39,119 bases of DNA from Bacteroidaceae bacterium (GTDB lineage Bacteria > Bacteroidota > Bacteroidia > Bacteroidales > Bacteroidaceae). The notes under the pieces are model-generated. The model was not told the origin of the DNA. It worked only from the letters and a program-made list of their open reading frames with translations, and ran no database searches. Every line of letters begins with the position of its first letter. Positions within the stretch are counted from its first letter, which is position 1. Shown here piece by piece: positions 24,831 through 32,547 of the stretch. The stretch spans positions 1-39,119 of the forward strand of contig JAKSIZ010000021.1 in the NCBI GenBank assembly GCA_024398515.1. The letters are read 5' to 3'. The translations under genes and the position numbers were made by a program.

Positions 24831-24900
24831 GAAACATCGAATAATCGAGATTCCGAGACTTCGAAATATCGAGAACCCGAAATCTAAAAAGTTCGAACAA
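24831..24900. repeat. TCGAGA/TCGAAA low-complexity leader tract
   Basis: Words such as ATCGAATAATCGAGA and TTCGAAATATCGAGA fill the gap between the phosphatase stop and the peptidase start at 24942. Confidence 0.6.
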
Positions 24901-24941
24901 CACCATAATATATATAATAATTAATCATAAACCTATCAAAA

Positions 24942-26147
24942 ATGAAACATTTATTTTTAGTATCATGCCTTGCATTGTTTGCTGTCAGCGGCAATGCTGC
25001 AACCAAGGCTAAGAAGTCAAACTCGAACAAACCTGTGTTCACAGTAGTAAAAGAGAACAAAATCACGAGCATCAAGGACCAAAATCGCAGCGGTACGTGC
25101 TGGGATTACTCAACACTTTCGTTCTTTGAGGCTGAGATTTTGAAGAAAACCGGCAAGACATACGACCTTTGCGAGGCATTCGTATGCAACAAGACATACA
25201 TGGACCGTGCCGTTCAGGTAGTTCGTTTCCACGGTGATTGTCAGTTTGCACAAGGCGGTAGCGCATACGATCCGCTCTATTGCATCCAGAACTATGGCAT
25301 CTGTCCTGAGGATGCAATGCCTGCTGCAGGAAGTCTCTACGGCGATTCTCTCAACAATTTCAACGAGTTCTTCTCAGTGCTTTCACCATACGTAAACGCT
25401 GTATCGAAGAGTGACAGCAAGAAACTCTCCACTCAATGGCGCGTAGGTTTTCAGGGTATCCTCGATGCTTACCTCGGTAAATGTCCTGAAGAGTTCACAT
25501 ACGAAGGCAAGAAATACACTCCAAAATCGTTTGCTGCAAGCCTTGGACTCAACTGGGACGACTATGTATCAGTAACAAGTTACACGCATCATCCATTCTG
25601 GACACAGTTTGCCGTTGAGGTACAGGACAACTGGCGTTTCCCTCTTTCTTACAATGTACCGATGGCTGACATGCAACGCATCATCGACAATGCCGTTAAC
25701 GAAGGCTACACAATAGCATGGGGCGGCGACGTAAGCGAGGATGGTTTCACCCGCAAGGGCCTTGCATACTACGTGGATTCAAAGCAGACATCGTCGCTTG
25801 CAGGCAGTGACATGGCGAAGTGGCTCAAGCTTGCCAAGACTGCAAAGACCGATAAGATTGACTCACTCGGCTGTCTTGTTCCAGAGGTTACGCCTACACA
25901 GGAACTCCGCCAAGAGCGTTTCGACAACTGGGAACTCACCGACGACCACGGAATGCTTATCTATGGCATCGCAAAGGACCAGAATGGCAAGGAGTATTAT
26001 ATGGTTAAGAACTCTTGGGGCGAAACAGGTGACTACAAGGGAATCTGGTATATGACAAAGAACTTCATCATTGGCAACACGATGGACTTCATGGTGAACA
26101 AGAATGCCATCCCTGCCGACCTTCGCCAGAAGATGGGCATAAAGTAA
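24942..26147 (+). CDS. Secreted C1-family cysteine peptidase (bleomycin hydrolase/PepC-like)
   Basis: Papain-fold cysteine peptidase of 401 residues with a signal peptide (about 1-20), so periplasmic or secreted, unlike cytoplasmic PepC. The oxyanion Gln47 and nucleophile Cys53 lie in KDQNRSGTCWDYSTLSFFE. The catalytic His336 is in DDHGMLIYG and Asn357 in MVKNSWGE, so the triad is complete. The order and spacing fit peptidase family C1B (aminopeptidase C/bleomycin hydrolase). A role in peptide processing for nutrition is likely. It follows the phosphatase gene with 136 bases between and is followed by a long hairpin. Confidence 0.88.
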   Translation: MKHLFLVSCLALFAVSGNAATKAKKSNSNKPVFTVVKENKITSIKDQNRSGTCWDYSTLSFFEAEILKKTGKTYDLCEAFVCNKTYMDRAVQVVRFHGDCQFAQGGSAYDPLYCIQNYGICPEDAMPAAGSLYGDSLNNFNEFFSVLSPYVNAVSKSDSKKLSTQWRVGFQGILDAYLGKCPEEFTYEGKKYTPKSFAASLGLNWDDYVSVTSYTHHPFWTQFAVEVQDNWRFPLSYNVPMADMQRIIDNAVNEGYTIAWGGDVSEDGFTRKGLAYYVDSKQTSSLAGSDMAKWLKLAKTAKTDKIDSLGCLVPEVTPTQELRQERFDNWELTDDHGMLIYGIAKDQNGKEYYMVKNSWGETGDYKGIWYMTKNFIIGNTMDFMVNKNAIPADLRQKMGIK

Positions 26148-26169
26148 TTGCCCAACATAAGCAATCCTG

Positions 26170-26238
26170 TACGCTCTGTAGGAGCAAAAGCATTAAAAAC
26201 GCAATGACGTAAAAAAGCTTTTGCTCTTACAGAGCGTA
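26170..26238 (+). terminator. Long hairpin after the cysteine peptidase gene
   Basis: 26170-26191 pairs with 26217-26238 over 22 bp with a single G-T wobble (G26181), enclosing a 25-base A-rich loop. The trailing AATTTTA is a weak T tract, so it may act as a terminator or transcript stabiliser. A smaller hairpin CCAGGG/CCCTGG follows at 26261-26287. Confidence 0.55.
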
Positions 26239-26370
26239 ATTTTAGCGATGTACGCCTTAACCAGGGTGCAGCTTCGCTTTGCCCTGGGCTGATAGGTGTA
26301 AGACTTTCAGGCTATGATTTAGCTGACACGAACGCATAACTTTCCAAGGTCGTGCGTGCTCAATTCTAAA

Positions 26371-26475
26371 GTCGAGCGTTAAAGTGCGAAAAACATTGGA
26401 GCAATGTTGGAGTCAACATTGCTCCAATGTTGAGTCGAACATTGCTGCAATGTTTGGCGGAGTTAAGCGTTCAAC
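26371..26475. repeat. Triple 17-base palindrome array inside an inverted repeat (locus 2)
   Basis: Units AACATTG-NNN-CAATGTT lie at 26392-26408 (centre GAG), 26415-26431 (CTC) and 26438-26454 (CTG), with 6-base spacers and a 23-base period. The flanks 26371-26384 and 26462-26475 pair over about 13 positions with two mismatches and two wobbles. Same layout as 19260-19364. Confidence 0.85.
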
Positions 26476-26551
26476 TTTTCAAGTGCAATCGGAGAGCCGG
26501 AGCAAAAGATAAGGCGAATTTGCAAGTTTCTTCATTTTAATTGGCATTTTA

Positions 26552-26583
26552 TTTGTGCAGGTATGACGTTTTTATTATATTTG
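26552..26583 (+). promoter_or_regulatory. Promoter of radA
   Basis: TTTG at 26552-26555 and TATATTTG at 26576-26583 are separated by 20 bases and match both boxes of the Bacteroidetes consensus. This is the best promoter match in the window, 33 bases before the radA start. Confidence 0.7.
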
Positions 26584-26616
26584 CATCATAATTGCGAAAA
26601 CGTCAAAAACTAATAT

Positions 26617-27999
26617 ATGGCAAAGGACAGGACAGCATACGTATGCGAGAACTGTGGCTACGACTCACAGAAATGGTTGGGCAAATGCCCTAACTGTGGT
26701 CAATGGAACACGTTCAAGGAGATAAAGCTTTCAGGCGGGGCATCGAAAGCCATGCAACCGGCAGCCATGCGAGGAGCATTGACCGCCATGAGCACAAAGC
26801 CGCTGAAGCTGAAGGACATCTCCGACATCGAAGAAGAACGCATAGACATGTGCGACTCGGAACTCAACCGAGTGCTTGGCGGAGGACTGGTGCCTGGCAG
26901 CATTGTACTGCTCGGCGGAGAGCCTGGCATAGGAAAGAGTACGCTCTCACTGCAGACGGCACTGCGGATGAAGGGCAAGGAAATACTCTACGTCAGCGGT
27001 GAGGAGAGTTCGCACCAACTGAAGATGAGGGCGCAAAGACTGCAAGGCAACGGCGCAAAGGACCTTACCATACTCTGCGAAACATCGTTGGAGAAGATAC
27101 TCGAACAACTCAACGAACTGCAGCCAGACCTTGTTGTCATCGACTCAATACAGACAATCGCGTCGGAAAACATTGAGACCGCACCAGGCAATATCACTCA
27201 AGTGCGCGAATGTGCAGCCTCACTCCTGCGATATGCAAAGACGAGTGGCACGCCGATAATACTCATCGGACACATCACAAAGGATGGAACACTGGCAGGA
27301 CCAAAGATACTTGAGCATATCGTTGACACCGTCGTTCAGTTTGAAGGCGATAATCATTACCAATATCGCATATTGCGCAGCATAAAGAATAGGTTCGGTT
27401 CTACCTCCGAACTGGGTATTTACGAGATGGGACAAGACGGGTTGCGAGTGGTTTCAAACCCTTCCGAACTGCTCCTGACCAAAGACCACGACGGACTCAG
27501 CGGCATAGCAATCAGTTCGGCAATAGAGGGCGCAAGGCCTTTCATGCTCGAAACGCAGGCACTTGTATCGACGGCAGCATACGGAACACCGCAGCGTTCA
27601 GCCACCGGTTTCGACCAACGTAGGCTCAACATGCTGCTTGCCGTGCTCGAAAAACGCGTCGGTTTCAAGCTTATACAAAAGGATGTCTTCATAAACATAG
27701 CGGGAGGTTTGCGCGTTACAGACCTCGCCATGGACCTCAGTATCATTGCTGCAGTGCTTTCAAGCAACGTGGATACGGCAATCGAAACAGGCTTCTGCAT
27801 GGCTGGAGAGGTTGGACTGAGTGGAGAAGTGCGGCCAGTAGGAAGGATTGAACAGCGCATTTCCGAGGCAGAAAAGCTTGGATTCAGCCATTTCATCCTG
27901 CCGTCGAACAACATGCAAGGCATCGATGCAAGGCGTTACAACATAGAACTCATCCCAGTAAAACGCGTAGAGGAGGCACTGAGAGCATTGTTTGGTTAG
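26617..27999 (+). CDS. radA: DNA repair protein RadA
   Basis: RecA-like ATPase that helps branch migration and processing of recombination intermediates in the cytoplasm; 460 residues, normal length. The N-terminal C4 zinc finger uses Cys10, Cys13, Cys24 and Cys27 (CENCG and CPNCG). Walker A is GGEPGIGKST near 100-109, Walker B lies in PDLVVIDSIQT, and the RadA-specific KNRFGST motif is near 255-261. The C-terminal part (GFDQRRLNMLLAVLEKR, AGEVGLSGEVRPV) is the inactive Lon-protease-like domain. It has its own promoter. The downstream membrane-anchored protein begins 72 bases later. Confidence 0.97.
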   Translation: MAKDRTAYVCENCGYDSQKWLGKCPNCGQWNTFKEIKLSGGASKAMQPAAMRGALTAMSTKPLKLKDISDIEEERIDMCDSELNRVLGGGLVPGSIVLLGGEPGIGKSTLSLQTALRMKGKEILYVSGEESSHQLKMRAQRLQGNGAKDLTILCETSLEKILEQLNELQPDLVVIDSIQTIASENIETAPGNITQVRECAASLLRYAKTSGTPIILIGHITKDGTLAGPKILEHIVDTVVQFEGDNHYQYRILRSIKNRFGSTSELGIYEMGQDGLRVVSNPSELLLTKDHDGLSGIAISSAIEGARPFMLETQALVSTAAYGTPQRSATGFDQRRLNMLLAVLEKRVGFKLIQKDVFINIAGGLRVTDLAMDLSIIAAVLSSNVDTAIETGFCMAGEVGLSGEVRPVGRIEQRISEAEKLGFSHFILPSNNMQGIDARRYNIELIPVKRVEEALRALFG

Positions 28000-28009
28000 A
28001 AGAAAAACA

Positions 28010-28062
28010 GTCCCGAGAACTCGGAATTTCGAACATTCGGGAACTCGATACCCCGTAAAAAT
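28010..28062. repeat. CTCGGAATTTCGAA-type low-complexity leader tract
   Basis: Words such as CCGAGAACTCGG and TTTCGAACATTCGG precede the start codon at 28072. The spacing to the start is like that of the other TCGA tracts. Confidence 0.55.
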
Positions 28063-28071
28063 TGAAAAATT

Positions 28072-29004
28072 ATGAACTATAATTTCCATAAAAAAACGTT
28101 GATCATTGCCATTTCAGGCGTTGTCGTAGTCATTGCATTGGCTATTCTGCTATGGTTTTCATACGCAACGAAAGGAACATCAGAGGAGGTTGAGACAATC
28201 GTAAAACGCGACTCCACGGCATTATGCGTGGCAGTTATGCCAACGCTTGACTGCCTTCCGGCTATGGTAGCATACGACGACAGCCTGTTCAAAGCAGCAA
28301 ATGCGAATGTCTTTATCGAGACTTTTGCCAGTCAAATGGATTGCGACACGGCACTCATAGGCGGTTCGGCACACTTGGCATTCACCGATGTGATACGTGC
28401 ACAGCGTCTGATCCGCAAGAAAGTAGCGATAGATTACTACTCGAAAACGCCGCTTTCGTGGAAGTTTATCACCAATCCCCGCAGTCGTGTGCGCGAGATG
28501 AAGGATATGGAAGAGAAGCTTGTAGGCATCACACGCTTCTCTGGCACCGACTTCCTGGCAGAGTTGGCGATAGATAGTGCGAAGATGAAACGCGAAAAAG
28601 TATTTCGTGTACAGATAAACGACCTAAACATCCGCCTGAGTATGCTGCTCAACAATGAACTCGATGGCGTTCTTCTGCCCGAACCATACGCCACGGAAGC
28701 ATCGAACCATAACAACAAAGTACTGTACGACTTCGCACGAAATTCGTTCTCGCTTGGCACAATCGTGATGCGCAAAGACCTCATTGCCGACAGCACAGAG
28801 GTTGACCGCTTTGCTTTAGGCTATAACATGGCGGTGGATTCTATCAATAAAAATGGGATACAACATTACAGGGAAACAATAAAAAAATACTTCAACGTGA
28901 AGAGTTCGACCATTGATTCACTCAAACAGATGCGCTTTGAACACGTAACGCCAGTGAACGCATCAGATAAGATTTTGGCTCAAAAATGGTTGGATAAACA
29001 TTGA
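28072..29004 (+). CDS. Membrane-anchored type II periplasmic-binding-like protein
   Basis: Protein of 310 residues with one N-terminal membrane segment at about 9-30 (IIAISGVVVVIALAILLWF) and no lipobox, so the rest should face the periplasm. Residues about 45-300 resemble the NMT1/SsuA-like substrate-binding fold of ABC importers: an early strand ALCVAVMPTLDCLPAM, GGSAHLAFTDVI, then ELDGVLLPEPYATEA and LGTIVMRKDLI, which is the typical LPEP-like hinge region. No permease or ATPase gene is nearby, so transport is not shown; a sensory or scavenging role is equally possible. It lies between radA and a TPR gene on the same strand. The fold call is moderate and the ligand is unknown. Confidence 0.65.
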   Translation: MNYNFHKKTLIIAISGVVVVIALAILLWFSYATKGTSEEVETIVKRDSTALCVAVMPTLDCLPAMVAYDDSLFKAANANVFIETFASQMDCDTALIGGSAHLAFTDVIRAQRLIRKKVAIDYYSKTPLSWKFITNPRSRVREMKDMEEKLVGITRFSGTDFLAELAIDSAKMKREKVFRVQINDLNIRLSMLLNNELDGVLLPEPYATEASNHNNKVLYDFARNSFSLGTIVMRKDLIADSTEVDRFALGYNMAVDSINKNGIQHYRETIKKYFNVKSSTIDSLKQMRFEHVTPVNASDKILAQKWLDKH

Positions 29005-29039
29005 TTTTGGATTAAAGACAATGAGGAAGCAAGGTTTTG

Positions 29040-29085
29040 ACAGCCGAGAAATCGAGTTTTCGAAATCTCGAAAATCCGAAACAAT
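29040..29085. repeat. TCGAAATCTCGAAAA low-complexity leader tract
   Basis: GAAATCGAGTTTTCGAAATCTCGAAAATCCG-type words lie just before the TPR gene start at 29105, very close in sequence to the tract before susC. Confidence 0.6.
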
Positions 29086-29104
29086 AACTTCAAAATAATA
29101 AGAA

Positions 29105-31225
29105 ATGAATAGGAAACTTAATGCGATAAAGAAAAATATCACCGAATCAAAACTCGGAGAAGCACTGAAAGGACTCGAAGAAATCATTGATTCACACATG
29201 GAATGGGGCATAAGCGACGAACTGAAATCGCTTACCGACAACTTTGAACTCATGACTTCATCGCTTGCCAACGGCATGAAAGACCCGTCGCTTGAAGAGA
29301 ATTATTCCCATCTCCTGCATCAGACATACGCCCTGTATGCCCGAGTAAAATGGCATATCAGGAAGACACAAAACCAGGCTGTGACGTTCATATACGGTCA
29401 AAAGCCAGACTTTGACGTGGAGTATTGCCAGACACAGCTTGAGAATTTCTATGCCGATGAGGTTCTCGGACAGCCAGACTATAAGCAACATCAGTTATAT
29501 ATAAATAAGGTGTTCACCACTCTGACCAATCAGGAACTCTGGAGCAATGACACAGCAGAGAAGATGGAAATGCTCCTTTTGTCGCCGACAATCGATACAA
29601 AGGACAAACTCTTGATGATAACGGCAATCATGTTGAGTGCCGCCGGCACATTCGACTTGCGCAAATTGACCGTTTTGCTTCACGTTTACCTTCAAACCGA
29701 TGACGAGAATGTGCGCATCCGTGCGCTTGTAGGATGGGTTATGAGCATTGATTATGATATGGTTGATGTTTATCCTGAACAGAAAGAAATGCTTTTCGAC
29801 TTAGCAGACACACAACCTGTCATAGAAGATTTATACGCCATGCAGGCACAGATGGTGTATTGCCTCAACGCAATGGAAGACCACAAGGCGATAAAAGAAG
29901 ACATCCTGTCGGACTTAGTAAAGGATCAAGGCACGCCAAACATTGACATACGTATCATAGAAGATCCTGAAGAAATAGAGGATTTCCTCGAACGAGAAGA
30001 GGCAGAAGACAAGCTCGACGCACTGCAAGACAAGGTGGAACAGATGATGGACATGCAGCGAAGTGGTGCTGACATATACTTTGGAGGATTTGCTGCAATG
30101 AAGAACTACGCATTCTTCAACACACTTGCCAACTGGTTCTGCCCATTCTACATTGAGCATCCGGAAATCACAAACGTATTCAACGACGAAGAAAACGTCA
30201 ATGCAATAAAGAACCTTTTGAATGCTGTACCGTTCTGCGACTCGGACAAATACTCATTTGCCTTGACTATGCACATGGTGATTCCAAAGATTCCTAAGGA
30301 TATGTTGAAACTTCTCGACACCGGAGAACTGAAATCGATGGAGAACTTTGCAAACATTCCTGAAAGCACACTGATATTGCGAAGATATTTACAAGACCTA
30401 TATCGCTTCTTCCGTCTGTGTCCGATGAACAAGAAATTTGTAAACATATTTGAACCGGAGAAATGCCTTTTCATTACAAATTCTATGTTTTTAACCTCTC
30501 ACTTCATAGAGAAATCAACAAGCATTGCTAAAATACTTATAAAGAAAGACAACGACAGATACTTCCAGTATCTTGCACAGCACTGTCTTTCAATGACACA
30601 AGAGTTGCTGGGCATGATAGGCAAGCGATACATGCAAAAGGAAGATTATGAAACAGCACTGCACCTTTTCCAAGAACTATTTGAGGAGAACAATGAGAGC
30701 AAGATAGCGGTACGCGGTTTGGCGAAGTGCTATTTCCATTTATGGGAACATGAAAAGGCACTCGAAATGTATAATCTGCTCGAACAGATGTCGCCAGACA
30801 ATGACGTAGTAAAACTTAATAAATACGTCTGCATGACCTATCTCTCATTAAACCTTGAAGATGCCATTGCAGGACTTGCCAAGTTATGCTATGAGCATCC
30901 AGACAAGACATCGTATCTTAGTGCACTTGGATGGGCATATCTTGTTCATGGTAAACTTGACATGGCGCTGAAGAAATACAATGAAGCAATAGCATTACCT
31001 GACGCGACAGAGGTTGATCACTTCCACATTGGACTGGCTTACGCCTGTGCTGACGACATACAGAATGCCGTAGTTCACATGGCACAGTATTTCCAAAAGG
31101 AAGATTCGTACGACTACATCGTTGATGTAATAAAAGAAGAAGCGGTAATCGTTTCAATTATATATAACATAAAAGCAATGAAACTTGCTCTTATTGCAGA
31201 CCTGATAAAGAAGGGACAATCATGA
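29105..31225 (+). CDS. Large tetratricopeptide-repeat protein
   Basis: Cytoplasmic-looking protein of 706 residues with no signal peptide or membrane segment. The first ~500 residues are helical and rich in acidic residues (a charged stretch IEDPEEIEDFLEREEAEDKL near 285-304) and match no family I can name. Residues about 515-680 hold consecutive TPR-like helical pairs (DYETALHLFQELFEENN, HEKALEMYNLLEQMSPDN, LDMALKKYNEAIALPDA), a scaffold for protein-protein contacts. Its stop codon overlaps the start of the next gene in ATGA, implying coupled translation with the phospholipase-D-like protein. Partner and function are unknown. Confidence 0.75.
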   Translation: MNRKLNAIKKNITESKLGEALKGLEEIIDSHMEWGISDELKSLTDNFELMTSSLANGMKDPSLEENYSHLLHQTYALYARVKWHIRKTQNQAVTFIYGQKPDFDVEYCQTQLENFYADEVLGQPDYKQHQLYINKVFTTLTNQELWSNDTAEKMEMLLLSPTIDTKDKLLMITAIMLSAAGTFDLRKLTVLLHVYLQTDDENVRIRALVGWVMSIDYDMVDVYPEQKEMLFDLADTQPVIEDLYAMQAQMVYCLNAMEDHKAIKEDILSDLVKDQGTPNIDIRIIEDPEEIEDFLEREEAEDKLDALQDKVEQMMDMQRSGADIYFGGFAAMKNYAFFNTLANWFCPFYIEHPEITNVFNDEENVNAIKNLLNAVPFCDSDKYSFALTMHMVIPKIPKDMLKLLDTGELKSMENFANIPESTLILRRYLQDLYRFFRLCPMNKKFVNIFEPEKCLFITNSMFLTSHFIEKSTSIAKILIKKDNDRYFQYLAQHCLSMTQELLGMIGKRYMQKEDYETALHLFQELFEENNESKIAVRGLAKCYFHLWEHEKALEMYNLLEQMSPDNDVVKLNKYVCMTYLSLNLEDAIAGLAKLCYEHPDKTSYLSALGWAYLVHGKLDMALKKYNEAIALPDATEVDHFHIGLAYACADDIQNAVVHMAQYFQKEDSYDYIVDVIKEEAVIVSIIYNIKAMKLALIADLIKKGQS

Positions 31226-32481
31226 AAAGAATAGGAGTATTTTGTGCCATTCTCTTTTTTGCTACTGGGCTTTTACATGCGCAAAGCGACAGTGCTATTG
31301 TCGAAACAATGCAGCAATATGGCGTGACATTCTCACACGACAACTCTGTTGTTGTATTCAAGAACGGTCAGGAAAAGTTCGATGACATGTTCCCTGCCAT
31401 TCGTAGTGCCAAACATAGCATTCATCTTGAATACTTCAACTTCCGTAATGACTCCATTGCATCATTGCTTTTCGACATACTTGCCGAAAAGGTTAAGGAA
31501 GGCGTAAAGGTTCGGGCATTGTTCGATGGGTTCGGCAACGACTCAAACAACCAGCCATTGAAGAAGCATCATATAAAAGACCTTCGTAGTCGCGGCATAG
31601 AAATCTACGAATTTGACCCTATACGCTTTCCGTGGGTTAACCACATTTGGCCACGCGACCATAGGAAGATTGTTGTTATCGACGGTCGCATTGCTTACAC
31701 TGGTGGCATGAATGTTGCAGATTATTACATAAAGGGCACACCGCAAGTAGGTACATGGCGCGATATGCATTGTCGCATAGAAGGTTCGGCAGTCAACGAA
31801 CTGCAAAAGATTTTCGTTCGCATCTGGAACAAAACTACAAAGCAGACGCTTACTGTCAACGGTCTTCTACAAGGCGGAACACACTATACCGACGATGTGC
31901 TTAAACTTGACACTACAGCCACTCGCGGCAACAAGACCATAGGAATACTGAACCGCGAGCCACGCACTTCAAACGAAATAATGCGACGTTTCTATTGTTC
32001 TGCCATAGACAATGCTGAATCTACAATAAGAATTATCAATCCATACTTCACTCTAATACCAAGCATCAAGAAGGCATTGCGCAGGGCTATTAAGCGAGGA
32101 ATAAAGGTTGACATACTTGTAAGTCTTCATGGTGACGTGCCTTTGACGCCGGATTGTGTATTCTTCCAGTGCCATACTTTGATGAAGTGTGGAGCAAATG
32201 TTTACATTTACAAGCCAGGGTTTCATCACTCAAAGATTATGACCATCGATGGCAAATACTGTACAATCGGCAGTACCAACCTCGATTCACGCAGTCTCAA
32301 TAGCGACTACGAAGTGAACACACTAATAATCGACCGCCACACAACGGCAGAACTGGACAAGATTTACGATGAAGACATTGAAGATTGTTTCTTGCTGACA
32401 CCTGAGACGTGGAACCAAATGCGTACTCGCTGGCAAAAGACTCGCGGATGGTTTGCACACATCCTTTCGCCATTCCTCTAA
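31222..32481 (+). CDS. Phospholipase D-family protein (cardiolipin-synthase-like)
   Basis: PLD-superfamily phosphatidyltransferase or phosphodiesterase of 419 residues. Both HKD motifs are intact: His147, Lys149 and Asp154 in HRKIVVID, and His336, Lys338 and Asp343 in HSKIMTID, each followed by the usual GG/GS element (YTGGMN, IGSTNLDSRS). Most likely it makes cardiolipin from phosphatidylglycerol. Unlike typical ClsA, the N-terminus is a cleavable-looking signal peptide (about 1-20, LLHAQ) instead of two membrane helices, so it may work in the periplasm. The ATG overlaps the TPR stop codon, so the two are one operon. A bidirectional terminator follows. Confidence 0.85.
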   Translation: MKRIGVFCAILFFATGLLHAQSDSAIVETMQQYGVTFSHDNSVVVFKNGQEKFDDMFPAIRSAKHSIHLEYFNFRNDSIASLLFDILAEKVKEGVKVRALFDGFGNDSNNQPLKKHHIKDLRSRGIEIYEFDPIRFPWVNHIWPRDHRKIVVIDGRIAYTGGMNVADYYIKGTPQVGTWRDMHCRIEGSAVNELQKIFVRIWNKTTKQTLTVNGLLQGGTHYTDDVLKLDTTATRGNKTIGILNREPRTSNEIMRRFYCSAIDNAESTIRIINPYFTLIPSIKKALRRAIKRGIKVDILVSLHGDVPLTPDCVFFQCHTLMKCGANVYIYKPGFHHSKIMTIDGKYCTIGSTNLDSRSLNSDYEVNTLIIDRHTTAELDKIYDEDIEDCFLLTPETWNQMRTRWQKTRGWFAHILSPFL

Positions 32482-32490
32482 AAAAGGCAT

Positions 32491-32540
32491 AAAAAAGCCT
32501 CACTACATCAGTATTTGCAGTGAGGCATTTTTGATTTTTA
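32491..32540. terminator. Bidirectional terminator between convergent genes
   Basis: GCCTCAC (32497-32503) pairs with GTGAGGC (32520-32526), preceded by six A and followed by ATTTTTGATTTTT. It can stop transcription from the PLD gene and from xylA. Confidence 0.85.
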
Positions 32541-32547
32541 TTGATTC

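Larger units (their letters stand above)
26148..26616. other. Non-coding intergenic region before radA
   Basis: These 469 bases hold a 22-bp hairpin at 26170-26238, a second small hairpin at 26261-26287, a triple-palindrome array at 26371-26475 and the radA promoter at 26552-26583. No gene is seen. Confidence 0.75.

Noticed and set aside
19260-26475. CRISPR array at the regularly spaced repeats
   Set aside because: Each locus has only three units, spacers are 6 bases, the units are near-perfect palindromes, and no cas genes are present.
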